17,959 nucleotides of DNA from CAZIQY01 sp964541605 (GTDB lineage: Bacteria > Desulfobacterota > Syntrophia > Syntrophales > UBA2185), in the NCBI GenBank assembly GCA_964541605.1, contig CAZIQY010000056.1, positions 1 to 17,959 on the forward strand. Reading direction: 5' to 3'. Below the pieces are notes generated by a model, which was not told where the DNA came from, did not search any database, and was given only the letters and a program-made list of their open reading frames with translations. Position numbers and translations under genes: made by a program. How positions within the stretch are numbered: the stretch's first letter is position 1; each line of letters starts with the position of its first letter. Positions 10,501 to 17,119 of this stretch are shown here, in pieces.

Positions 10501-10993
10501 AATCGATCATAGCCCTTTCGCACTTGCGCATGCTTGGTTTGATCATAAGCGAATCTAAGCAGGTTATTGGAACCGATAATTTCTCTATAGATGACCGAAC
10601 GGTGCGAGTGAACACAACCCCTTGCTTTTGCTGTTCAACGATAACACACGGGAAGTTGCCTTTTACGTCTGAAGCATGGGACGTGGGAAGAACGGCTGCC
10701 CTGGTGATTGTTTGAGGCCACGGAAGCAGCGAAATGTCAACTTTGCTGCCTTGATTGAGTTTAGTATTGGTAGTGTATGGTATTTGCGGACTGATGTGCA
10801 CTGCCTTGGTTTCAAACTTCAGTCCGCAGTTCACGATAGTGGACACTGCCTTCGAGAAGTTAACCAGCATGATATTGGCATCAATAGATGAAAACTCATG
10901 AAATCCAACAGCCACCGTATTGGGATAACTAAGACGGAAGAACATTCTCGCAATGCGAACGCGAAGCGTCATCTTCCTGCGTGCGCCACACAT
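7556..10993 (-). CDS. druH: Large protein of unknown function, DruH-like partner of the helicase
   Basis: 1145-residue protein with no enzyme motif that I can see. Residues ~200-430 look helical, with a notable stretch YVGPILGHAMVPNDCLPEFF. Residues ~430-1000 are rich in short beta-strand patterns, suggesting repeated beta-sandwich modules, and the last ~90 residues (LLALDLLCDLSCRWAPVDLL onward) look like a winged-helix-type helical tail. No signal peptide or membrane segment is evident, so it is probably cytoplasmic. It begins 2 nt after the upstream gene's stop with AGGGG before ATG 10993, and its stop overlaps the helicase start. Type III Druantia is defined by a large uncharacterised DruH plus the DruE helicase; size, order and coupling fit, but the symbol is an inference from architecture, not a sequence match. 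No frameshift is seen. Confidence 0.6.
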   Translation of the reverse strand: MCGARRKMTLRVRIARMFFRLSYPNTVAVGFHEFSSIDANIMLVNFSKAVSTIVNCGLKFETKAVHISPQIPYTTNTKLNQGSKVDISLLPWPQTITRAAVLPTSHASDVKGNFPCVIVEQQKQGVVFTRTVRSSIEKLSVPITCLDSLMIKPSMRKCERAMIDFGPASTSPFPLCLSPCEKTDLLALRHNDFLYRISKGLRFIGEVDEGVEKFEELREEIRSWVDLYGPKAATRKIWAEYPGAAACFLVLSGVYEYTHGEYWDFALSAISIPCTPPYQRYWGQPFLWFLLAIGLNPFNESGLRYVGPILGHAMVPNDCLPEFFGQLLEPAVRSPAWIGLSVQELIAAWLSYPAIFVGVDKPVWQFLRYGGRVAEEFVSEAVRLAQKRYETGLIPQACEFMLPQRIVQHYKIWLEQQREPPSPRSPFLRLDPYSGILLAFPEQRLPAHRAEEICSWEVSVAGRKLRGTIDYAQRRGEEAVFSASEISVSPDGPYEIKLVVGEETVGTWYLEGMTVGRSWKAFSGRNYKELDVSRSLRAEPTWIVITRSGTIIVRDFCSIALPDVETQRCHLSEDWIDYKAIEVNLSAAATLEVLCGNYTELVNVEHPEGEVVFTGGDLRQSADNSPDNIVLFGDAPPKVFLRTKLGEESDSIDNVRMRIAGHGIKGSHTRELSSADISSASQVGAGHIIIDLRQIIPFMLCPGELTIILWYRGRRAADIRFRWVPDLRWEWSQDVRTVRVYLPEGVTISEKREGKQSQPFTPANSCHIAALPAGHHDIDLVLSWQRSDLLPFSIPLRLHGPRWAFLRQPSDTPVWKVEPVEMMPDDLLKEDSPCILLEARDCAWQDVDLHAKWIGCAKEEPTVDLKAERLVRNDRWLIRLAEIADTLRKFRDTDSHTIVEGTISGFHCVVDVQICVMRLLSPQMFQWAVQLNEVSPLEWNEVCVDVDLSNLIEGDSPQLLFETKGGRWEEVAASAFWQSLNQDKPFRMLSPEACTEIGRWRIDLVPVLEYIEASPEKESEVVIELNATGTQEDEEVKIVLIRIHFQPEPLQTYEECLRWAEGNRLRLLALDLLCDLSCRWAPVDLLAIDWNIPSELVQRALRVVKSECPDITVTERNNMFAMSRETYRRTKPVLTEWNQQRMWNG

Positions 10994-10995
10994 GC

Positions 10996-11556
10996 TTACC
11001 CCTTGCCCTTCTCAAGTCCCCTACCGCCAAGTTCGTCCAGAAGAACGCGAATGCGTTCGAATGGCTCCAGAACATCTATGGATCTTAGTTTCGGAATCAT
11101 CTGCTCGACCTCTGCCGTGTTTTCCTGCCTCCACCGTATGACCACATCGCCCGTGCCCGTAACGATGCGGCGACATGTGGACTCGTCGTTTACAGTGGGC
11201 TGAGGGCCGACAGACTCGATCAACATCACAGCGATACCAGGAATATCTAAACCACACAAGATAGCTTCTTCCTTGGTGAGGAGCACAGGAGGTTTTGGCT
11301 TGGATTTTCCCTGATCGTCACCCAGTAATGACCCTGCGATGTGTCTTCCGAAAAGCTCGGGTTTGAGGGTTTTTCCATACAGCAGTTCCTGAAGGTGATC
11401 TGCCTTGACAGGCGAGAAGGCTGTGTGCCAGAACTCAATCGGAACACCACACTCATCGGCATACATATAGCCCCCGACATAGCCTTCTTCTCCTCGGTCT
11501 ACAATAACAACATAGCCGATTTTTTGGCTGCTTGCAGTTTCTCTTGATGGTTCCAT
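10996..11556 (-). CDS. Conserved-looking 186-aa protein of unknown function, first gene of the helicase operon
   Basis: The N-terminal half (GYVVIVDRGEEGYVGGYMYA, then IEFWHTAFSPVKADHLQELL, then YGKTLKPELFGRHIAGSLL) reads like a small conserved domain that I have the impression of seeing as an orphan hypothetical in other bacteria; I cannot name it. The second half contains CGLDIPGIAVMLIESVG and a charged C-terminal helix. No catalytic or membrane signature is visible. ATG at 11556 has a strong Shine-Dalgarno (GGAAAGGGG). The stop is 2 nt before the next start, so the gene is tightly operonic with the DruH-like and helicase genes. The leader holds alternative stems including a terminator-like hairpin. 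Described type III Druantia operons have two genes, so this would be an accessory or regulatory component. Confidence 0.75.
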   Translation of the reverse strand: MEPSRETASSQKIGYVVIVDRGEEGYVGGYMYADECGVPIEFWHTAFSPVKADHLQELLYGKTLKPELFGRHIAGSLLGDDQGKSKPKPPVLLTKEEAILCGLDIPGIAVMLIESVGPQPTVNDESTCRRIVTGTGDVVIRWRQENTAEVEQMIPKLRSIDVLEPFERIRVLLDELGGRGLEKGKG

Positions 11557-11590
11557 TGGCTACCCCTTTCCTTTATAGCCCGTTAAAACA

Positions 11591-11621
11591 CAAAACCCCG
11601 CACTCTTCTGAGAAACGGGGC
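11591..11621 (-). terminator. Terminator-like hairpin in the operon leader (candidate attenuator)
   Basis: On the minus strand AGCCCCG and CGGGG form the outer stem (plus coordinates 11616-11621 and 11596-11600), an inner CTC-AGAA-GAG hairpin sits between, and TTTTGTGTTTT follows. This is the layout of an intrinsic terminator, placed just before the 11556 start. The 5' arm can alternatively pair with a downstream copy of AACGGGCTA (11576-11584). Confidence 0.5.
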
Positions 11622-11685
11622 TACGCGAAATCAGTCCATGGTTCCCTCTCTCATGGTTATAGACTCACAACTTTTAATCATCGGC

Positions 11686-11713
11686 TGTATATACGGAGTG
11701 CTAATTATCACAA
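11686..11713 (-). promoter_or_regulatory. Candidate sigma70 promoter for the 186-aa/DruH-like/DruE-like operon
   Basis: On the minus strand TTGTGA (11708-11713) and TATACA (11686-11691) are separated by 16 bp. Transcription would start near 11679 and give a leader of ~120 nt that contains the terminator-like hairpin. The match is moderate and found by eye. Confidence 0.3.
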
Positions 11714-11769
11714 TTTACAGAAGAATGCTACTATGAAACGAGAAATCACACGGGCATGACTTTCAGGAA

Positions 11770-11808
11770 GGAGGGTATCTCAACTGATTACCAGAAAAAT
11801 TACCCTCC
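11770..11808. repeat. 8-bp perfect inverted repeat in the divergent intergenic region
   Basis: GGAGGGTA (11770-11777) and TACCCTCC (11801-11808) are exact inverted complements with 23 nt between them. They lie in the ~440-bp gap between the minus-strand operon and dinB, upstream of both predicted promoters. No T-run follows on either side, so a shared operator is more likely than a terminator. A second perfect palindrome, CGATTTGAAAATCG, lies at 11877-11890. Confidence 0.4.
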
Positions 11809-11941
11809 CAAAATTACACATTTCGATTAAAAATACTCAAAACACTCAGAAAAGTCTAACGAATGTTTTTTATAAACGATTTGAAAATCGGACAGGGCAA
11901 AGCTATCGATGGCATAGTTTTAAAATCAGTTTGATACTTGG

Positions 11942-11970
11942 TTGCACGAATGTTAGGGTTGCCCCATAAT
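11942..11970 (+). promoter_or_regulatory. Candidate sigma70 promoter of dinB
   Basis: TTGCAC (11942-11947) and CATAAT (11965-11970) are separated by 17 bp, placing the start site ~20 nt before the dinB ATG at 11998, with GAGAGGTG as the ribosome-binding site between. I looked for a LexA box (CTG-N10-CAG or GAAC-N4-GTTC types) and saw no convincing one. Confidence 0.4.
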
Positions 11971-11997
11971 GTGAGTGATTACCGAGAGAGGTGTTCC

Positions 11998-13182
11998 ATG
12001 CAAAAAGTTATATTTCTTGTTGATATGAATGCCTTTTTTATAAGTTGTGAAATGACAAGGAATGATTCTCTTGTCGGAATGCCAGCCGCTGTTGCCGGTG
12101 ATCCGAAGAAGCGTACAGGAATCATCCTTGCGGCGAACTATGAGGCAAGGTCATGTGGGGTCAAGACTGCCATGGTTCTTCATGAAGCCTTGAAACTTTG
12201 CCCTAAAATAATCCTGGTACCGCCAGATCATCATTTCTATGAGCAGAAATCAAAAGAGGTCATGGACTTACTATCGAAATATACGCCGATTCTGGAACAG
12301 AACAGCATTGATGAGGCGTGGCTTGATATGACAGGGTGTGAAGGACTTTTTGGCAAACCTGTGGAGGCTGCAAAACGTATAATGGATGAAATCAAAGACA
12401 GCCTCGGGCTCTGGTGCTCAATCGGAATCGCTGAAAACAAGTTCCTTGCGAAAATGGCGGCTGAAATGAAGAAACCCCTCGGCATCACCGAACTGTGGGA
12501 ACATGATATTCCAATAAAACTCTGGCCACTTCCCGTGAAAGAAATGTATGGCATTGGCGGTAAAACCGCTGCAAAGCTGAACCGCATGGGAATACGAACG
12601 ATAAGTGAGCTTGCGAGGCTTGATGTAAACCTCCTTGTCAAAACTTTCGGGAAAGGTGGGAATGAAATTTATCTGCATGCAAATGGGATTGACAATGTCC
12701 CCGTTCTCGCTCGCATGGCTGGTGATATGAAGTCAATCGGACGATCAAAAACACTGCCGGAAGATATATCCGACATTGAGAAAGCAAAGCTGGTTCTAAT
12801 GGAGCTTGCTGATGATATTGGCATGACTGCAAGAAAAAATAGCAAAAAAGGTGGCACGGTACATATCACCCTGAAATATTCTGATTTTCAGGTAGTCACA
12901 AGGCAGGCAACCATTCCTGCAACCTGTATCACCAAGGAAATATACCAGGCTGGTTGCAGTCTGCTTGAGCAAAATTGGAAAAGTTCCCATTCAATAAGAT
13001 TGATCGGAATAAGCCTATCGGGATTCCATGAAGACGGCTCTTCGGATCAGTTGTCACTTTTTGATCAAATGGAAGACAATGTGAAGAACGAGAAAAACGA
13101 GCGAATTGACCAGGCAATGGACAAAATAAGAAACAAGCATGGCTCTGAAATAATAACCTTTGCCGCCTTGGTTAAGAAATAG
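11998..13182 (+). CDS. dinB: Y-family translesion DNA polymerase (DNA polymerase IV type)
   Basis: 394-residue error-prone polymerase that copies past damaged bases. The catalytic acids are present: Asp9 in FLVDMNAFF and Asp105-Glu106 in NSIDEAWLDM; Phe14 sits at the steric-gate position. DPKKRTGIILAANYEAR is the typical fingers segment, and GIGGKTAAKLNRMGI the helix-hairpin-helix of the thumb. A beta-clamp binding motif QLSLF is at 351-355, followed by ~39 further residues, whereas in many homologues it is near the C-terminus. ATG 11998 is chosen over upstream TTG 11938 because GAGAGGTG precedes it and the polymerase domain starts there. The gene is visibly more AT-rich than the helicase operon and its fingers motif is Firmicutes-like, hinting at separate acquisition. 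Y-family polymerases often ride on mobile elements. Confidence 0.95.
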   Translation: MQKVIFLVDMNAFFISCEMTRNDSLVGMPAAVAGDPKKRTGIILAANYEARSCGVKTAMVLHEALKLCPKIILVPPDHHFYEQKSKEVMDLLSKYTPILEQNSIDEAWLDMTGCEGLFGKPVEAAKRIMDEIKDSLGLWCSIGIAENKFLAKMAAEMKKPLGITELWEHDIPIKLWPLPVKEMYGIGGKTAAKLNRMGIRTISELARLDVNLLVKTFGKGGNEIYLHANGIDNVPVLARMAGDMKSIGRSKTLPEDISDIEKAKLVLMELADDIGMTARKNSKKGGTVHITLKYSDFQVVTRQATIPATCITKEIYQAGCSLLEQNWKSSHSIRLIGISLSGFHEDGSSDQLSLFDQMEDNVKNEKNERIDQAMDKIRNKHGSEIITFAALVKK

Positions 13183-13395
13183 CCGGTTGCGGGGTGCGCT
13201 GCAGTGCGTATAGCTGAACTAAACAATCAGGCAACGTCTATGAAGAGGCATGACTTCAAGTTGTTATCAATGATTTTGTTTCCTCAATAATTGTGATATG
13301 AATAACAAATTTCTTTGACATTCAATTTTGTTTGGGGCTGGCGAAGGGTCCATTTTCTATCTCATGTTCATCTTTCGATGTTAGGACATCCGGAT

Positions 13396-14202
13396 ATGGC
13401 ATATACTTTTTTCGATCGACTACGTTCCTATTACCTTAGGGTAGCAGAAGTTCTTCGCGGCGAGGCCGATGCGGCATCGGTTTTCGCAAATACTACCGAC
13501 ATTGGTATCTCCCGTGAGCTGGCCTACGCAGAATTTCTAAAACAACATGCGCCCTCGAAATGTAACGTCTTCTTGGGCGGTTTTCTCTTCGATGAGGATG
13601 GCGCCGAGTCTAAGCAGCTCGACATCATCATTACAACAGACACCGCACCCCGATTCAATTTTCATAACAAGGATGGCTCTGGTAAATCGTTTTCGCCCGT
13701 TGAAGGTACGCTGGGCGTCGTTTCTGTTAAATCAACAATGAATAGAAACGAACTTATTGATGCACTCGAAGGAATCGCTTCAATCCCCCCAACAAGAACA
13801 CTGGACGGTCGAGTAAACATCCTCTTGAAGATCAAGAATTACGATGACTGGCCAGTCAAAATTGTTTATGCCTCTAAGGGCATAGCACCGGAAACTTTGT
13901 TGGCTCATCTCAATGACTACTACGCCGCTAACCCGGCGATACCACTGAACAGGCGCCCAAACTTCATTCACATCGCAGGCAACTGCCTAATAGTCCGTGC
14001 GAAAGAAGGCATGACCCTGCATGATCGGGGTTCTGGCGCCGCTGAATCACTCGCAGTCGGAACCTACCACCTTGTAACGACTGATTCCGATCTACAAGCA
14101 ATAGTCTGGACACTCAATGAACTCCAACAGAATGCGACGGCTTCTACCCACATACTCTTTTCATATGGCTCTCTCATTAATAAAATCAGTGGTTTGTCCT
14201 AA
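13396..14202 (+). CDS. DUF6602-like protein with a nuclease-type fold
   Basis: 268-residue protein. TTDIGISRELAYAEFL, then FLFDEDG, then SKQLDIIIT and PVEGTLGVVSVKST follow the order of a DUF6602/PD-(D/E)XK-like core (Glu41, Asp76, Glu103, Lys112). The position that would hold the acid of an E-x-K motif carries Ser110 (S-V-K), so catalysis is uncertain unless Glu103 substitutes. The C-terminal half is mixed alpha/beta with no motif I can name. ATG 13396 is favoured because AGGA lies 9 nt upstream; the frame is also open from ATG 13378 and from TTG 13315. The gene stands alone, 213 bp after dinB and 312 bp before the next gene. Family call is from memory of the motif string; a role in defence is a guess from the neighbourhood. 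Confidence 0.7.
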   Translation: MAYTFFDRLRSYYLRVAEVLRGEADAASVFANTTDIGISRELAYAEFLKQHAPSKCNVFLGGFLFDEDGAESKQLDIIITTDTAPRFNFHNKDGSGKSFSPVEGTLGVVSVKSTMNRNELIDALEGIASIPPTRTLDGRVNILLKIKNYDDWPVKIVYASKGIAPETLLAHLNDYYAANPAIPLNRRPNFIHIAGNCLIVRAKEGMTLHDRGSGAAESLAVGTYHLVTTDSDLQAIVWTLNELQQNATASTHILFSYGSLINKISGLS

Positions 14203-14514
14203 CAATTCCGTTAGATAAATCATTTCAATTGTAAATCTTCATTATATTTTACACACCAGCGTTATTGCTTTGTATTTGGAAACAACGATTCAGCCGGTTG
14301 GGCGCACTTGAAAAATCTGTGAACGCATTTTCTGTCGATGCTTCCTTGAAAGCGTTAGGCCGATGTTGTTCGATTCTATAGTAGATTTCAAACGTAACTC
14401 GTGATAGTAAAAAAGCAAATATGAAAGGCACAGTTAAATAGTTCCATCTCGTCCAATGCTGGAGGGCGAAATGGAATGGCTGATAGCTGATAAATGTCGT
14501 AATGGAGAATGCAC
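14203..14514. other. Intergenic region without a supported gene
   Basis: This 312-bp AT-rich gap begins with CTAAC-AATTCC-GTTAG, a small inverted repeat overlapping the preceding stop codon. It then holds a 54-bp direct repeat copy (14221-14274), a GCGTTAGGC motif near 14352-14360 and the GGAG ribosome-binding site of the next gene (14504-14507). A 97-codon minus-strand frame (14249-14542) crosses it, but it has only a GTG start and no ribosome-binding site. Confidence 0.4.
14221..14274 (+). repeat. Diverged direct repeat, copy 1 (upstream of the two-gene nuclease module)
   Basis: Aligned without gaps to 16877-16930, 40 of 54 positions are identical by hand count, including CATTTCA, GTAAATCTT and TGCTTTGTA. 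Further downstream both spacers also share AGGCCGATGTTGT (14357-14369) versus AGGCCGACGATGTTGT (16984-16999). The two copies flank the genes 14515-16863. Confidence 0.55.
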
Positions 14515-15809
14515 ATGCGAACGATAGCTCCCTCCAATCCACGTGACCGTTTTGAAGTCTATCGGTTTTTCAATGGACTTTCTTCTGAAGCAAAAGAAGG
14601 GCTTGACCAACGTCGTCTTCGTGTACCTTTAGTGAAGACATTTCTCCTGGAGCATGTTGCTTGCCGTGGCAATGGGCGACCAAAGCCGCCATCACGTATT
14701 TTCGAGAATCTTGGTGCGGTAGTTAGGCCGATAGATGATCGGTTTATGGGCTTGGACTTTAAGGTACTTGATCCAGATACTAAGTCAGCCCTCAGTGTAA
14801 CAACTGGCTTCCTGGAACAGTACGATGAAAGGTTTTTGCATATTACACCTGCGAGGACTCTGCCGAGGCCAGGAAGCGTGTGGCAAAATGGGTTCAGGCA
14901 CCTGATCTGGATTATACGTGGTTCAGCAGTCCTCTTCTTCAAGTCCTATGGGACAAGGATGTTTCTAAAAGGGGCGATGAACGGTTTGGAAAGCTCGTGT
15001 TCCGGCATGAGAGTATTTTTGATATGCCTGAAGACTTCTCTTCGTCCGAAGAGATTCCCGATGAAACTACATCTGAAGATATAATAGAAGAAGGATCGTA
15101 TGAAGAGGAAAGTATCATTGAAGAGCACATAGAAGTCGAAAGGCGCAAGGCTCGCTTTGAAATGGGTGACCGAATTGGCAAAATAAAGCGTGCACTTACT
15201 AACCTTCAGCAATATTATGATCCATTGAATGCGCTTCATTCGCTTCGCTTGCCGTCCCGTATGGGAAGTGGCGGGCATGATCTTTATCAGGCGGGTCAGA
15301 TAACAAATCGTACAGACAGCTTTGAAGACCACCGAAATACTGTCCGTTATCTTTATCGCATTTATAAAGCCATTTTAGACTCCACAGAAAAGGCGGCCTG
15401 GAGTGAAATCAGCAGTAATCAGGCGTTACGCGTCGGGTTAAAGGGGGTTCCACTTGTTGTGAAATTTTCCGAGCCGCTCTCAGAGGCTACCTTCAACCGC
15501 TGGGTACAAAAGGCGTTTCAGAAGCGCAATCGCTTTAAGTTGTGGGGTGATCCCATCAGACTAGGGCCGACCAAGGTCCATGTCTATGGCGCAGATCGGC
15601 ATCTGTGGCAGCCCATCAACTTAGAGTTGACTGCCAAAGGTGTAATCGCGATACTGCCACAGGGCACATGTGGGAATACTTTCCACCGACTACTCACGAA
15701 TATCCAACATTATGTCTGCCCCAAGATTCGTGCTTGGGTGGGAGCAGAACCTTTTGAGGAGATAGTCCGCAAATGGCCCGATAATGCGGAGGCACCCAAT
15801 GAAGACTGA
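14515..15809 (+). CDS. Unknown protein, first gene of a two-gene module, interrupted by a one-base frameshift
   Basis: Two overlapping frames read as one ~431-residue protein. The N-terminal frame runs from ATG 14515 (GGAG 7 nt upstream) through VYRFFNGLSSEAKEGLDQRR to TGFLEQYDE; adding one A to the AAA run at 14828-14830 continues directly into KVFAYYTCEDSAEARKRVAK and on to the stop at 15809. The middle (~172-218) is a highly acidic linker (SSSEEIPDETTSED, then EEGSYEEESIIEEHIEVE) followed by a helical segment and a C-terminal domain with VPLVVKFSEPLSEATFNRW. I recognise no family, catalytic motif, signal peptide or membrane helix. Its stop overlaps the start of the nuclease-like gene by 11 nt, implying coupled translation and a shared function. 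The frameshift may be real or an assembly error. Confidence 0.65.
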
Positions 15810-16863
15810 AGTGTTGCTCAAAGATCCGGTTTTTCAGCTTAACCTCATGCTCTGGATGGTTAAGGAACAGCCGACTGCTGACTATCGTGTGCGGCCACTT
15901 TTCTATAATTGGGGGTTTGAAATTATCTATGTCGAACAACCATTTGCTTTTCCTGAAGAGGCCGTAAAGGCTATTAATAGTTCAGCATTGGATATCGGTG
16001 TGCCGCCTGAGCCGGATTTGATTTTAGGACGGAGCAGAGACAATAAGGCACTCTATTTTGAGGCAAAAGCAAATTCATTCGGAATCGCCAGCACAAATTC
16101 CAAACAAGCAAGGGCGCATCTTATAGCAAGTGGTCCCGTTTTCGGGGAAGTCCTCTCTCCGTTGAATGCCTGTCTTCTTTGTTATGTACTACCTGATGGC
16201 GCATGCGCACCGATGTCCCAATGTCTGGCCGCTTTGACAGATGAACTTCATGACAAGGGACTGAAGCCAGGTCCATTCTCTTGTCATGGTTTGGCAGTAA
16301 ACGAAGCACGAATACTCTATTCTTGGGATTCAGCCTTCAAGATACATGTGGATGTAGCTGACGATGCCCTTCCCATTCTTGATGATGTTTCAGATGATAC
16401 TGATCCTGCCCCTCTACTGCTTGTGTTTAATGACGAAGATTGCAGCAATGTTGAAATGCGCGATTTTTATAGAAAAGTAGTTATTGACCAAGTGCGCGCT
16501 TGTCTTTTGTGTGACCTTCACTCGCTCACTTTGGGGGAAAATTACGAAATATCTCCTGACAGCCTCCTCGAGAAAACAACGGATGGTATATTCCACTACC
16601 TTGGACGCGTGCGTCAAAAAAACCTGCGTAGACTGATCCGCGAAAACATCTTCAAGAAAATCGCTGATTACTGTAAAGAAAGGCAACCAAGCGTTACACT
16701 GGTCGGCGATTACCTCGCTGTTACGTGGAGAAGCGCTGACGAAAAGAATGACTTTCTCAATTGGATGGAGGATCGACGCACGCACTTCGATGCAGGTAAG
16801 CCGCCAGAGGAAAGTCTGTCGCTTTTCGACTTGCCGGATGCTGACAAAATAGAAGGCGAATAA
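15799..16863 (+). CDS. PD-(D/E)XK nuclease-like protein, second gene of the two-gene module
   Basis: 354-residue protein. Its N-terminal domain contains VPPEPDLILG and, 15 residues later, ALYFEAKANSFG, giving Asp73...Glu88-x-Lys90, the classic PD-(D/E)XK metal-binding and catalytic triad of restriction-type and repair nucleases. SKQARAHL follows and may be the conserved helix after the core. The C-terminal half is acidic then mixed alpha/beta and unassigned; near its end it has SLSLFDLP, resembling a clamp-binding peptide but without the usual Gln. ATG 15799 is chosen because GGAGG sits 7 nt upstream. The gene overlaps the previous one by 11 nt. The nuclease call rests on the triad spacing and not on overall family recognition; the substrate is unknown. 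Confidence 0.6.
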   Translation: MKTEVLLKDPVFQLNLMLWMVKEQPTADYRVRPLFYNWGFEIIYVEQPFAFPEEAVKAINSSALDIGVPPEPDLILGRSRDNKALYFEAKANSFGIASTNSKQARAHLIASGPVFGEVLSPLNACLLCYVLPDGACAPMSQCLAALTDELHDKGLKPGPFSCHGLAVNEARILYSWDSAFKIHVDVADDALPILDDVSDDTDPAPLLLVFNDEDCSNVEMRDFYRKVVIDQVRACLLCDLHSLTLGENYEISPDSLLEKTTDGIFHYLGRVRQKNLRRLIRENIFKKIADYCKERQPSVTLVGDYLAVTWRSADEKNDFLNWMEDRRTHFDAGKPPEESLSLFDLPDADKIEGE

Positions 16864-16876
16864 TTCAGGGGGTAGA

Positions 16877-16930
16877 CATTTCATTCGTAAATCTTGAAGA
16901 TATCTCATTCGCCAAACTTACTGCTTTGTA
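16877..16930 (+). repeat. Diverged direct repeat, copy 2 (downstream of the two-gene nuclease module)
   Basis: Ungapped partner of 14221-14274 (40 of 54 identical by hand count), beginning 13 nt after the nuclease-like gene's stop. The rest of the spacer up to 17084 holds a G-rich stretch (AGGGTAGGGGGGTAG near 17023-17037) and a copy of TGAGCCAAAAA (17043-17053) that recurs at 17927-17937; no gene is seen. Confidence 0.55.
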
Positions 16931-17084
16931 GAACGAGAGCGAAGAACGCAAAACTCGGGTGAATCTGCTTTGGGAACGGTCATAGGCCGACGATGTTGTC
17001 CCTTGAGGTCATGAAAGAAGAGGGTAGGGGGGTAGCCAGGGCTGAGCCAAAAAAATCCAACGCGCGTGGGGGAAGAATTTGTAC

Positions 17085-17113
17085 TTGACAATAATAACGG
17101 ATGTCGTTATTAT
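17085..17113 (+). promoter_or_regulatory. Strong sigma70 promoter of higBA with embedded operator
   Basis: TTGACA (17085-17090) and TATTAT (17108-17113) are separated by 17 bp. The spacer and -10 box contain ATAATAACG-GATGT-CGTTATTAT (17091-17113), a perfect 9-bp inverted repeat with a 5-bp centre, which is the expected kind of site for HigA autorepression. The predicted start site falls at or next to the higB ATG (17120). Confidence 0.8.
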
Positions 17114-17119
17114 CGAACC

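Noticed and set aside
11884..11930. GGACAGGGCAAAGC near 11890, resembling the start of a cyclic-di-GMP (GEMM-I) riboswitch upstream of dinB
   Set aside because: The required second half (GACGCAAAGCC-type block) is absent and the hairpin between is poor; it also lies upstream of the predicted dinB promoter.
13183..13220. AGCCGGTTG-type string after dinB shared with 14291-14299, as a third copy of the intergenic repeat
   Set aside because: Only ~9 bp match in a comparison of two ~200-300 bp spacers; not enough to separate from chance.
13315..13320. TTGACA as a -35 box for the DUF6602-like gene
   Set aside because: No acceptable -10 sequence exists 16-18 bp downstream (CTGGCG there).
14195..14363. 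Integron attC site after the DUF6602-like gene
   Set aside because: The outer cores CCTAAC and GTTAGGC fit, but the inner L boxes do not pair, the span (~165 bp) exceeds usual attC sizes and no integron integrase is present. Kept only as part of the direct-repeat finding.
14249..14542. 97-codon minus-strand frame with two hydrophobic stretches (possible small membrane protein)
   Set aside because: It has only a GTG start without a ribosome-binding site, runs over the start of the plus-strand gene at 14515, and its 3' end lies in the repeat copy at 14221-14274.
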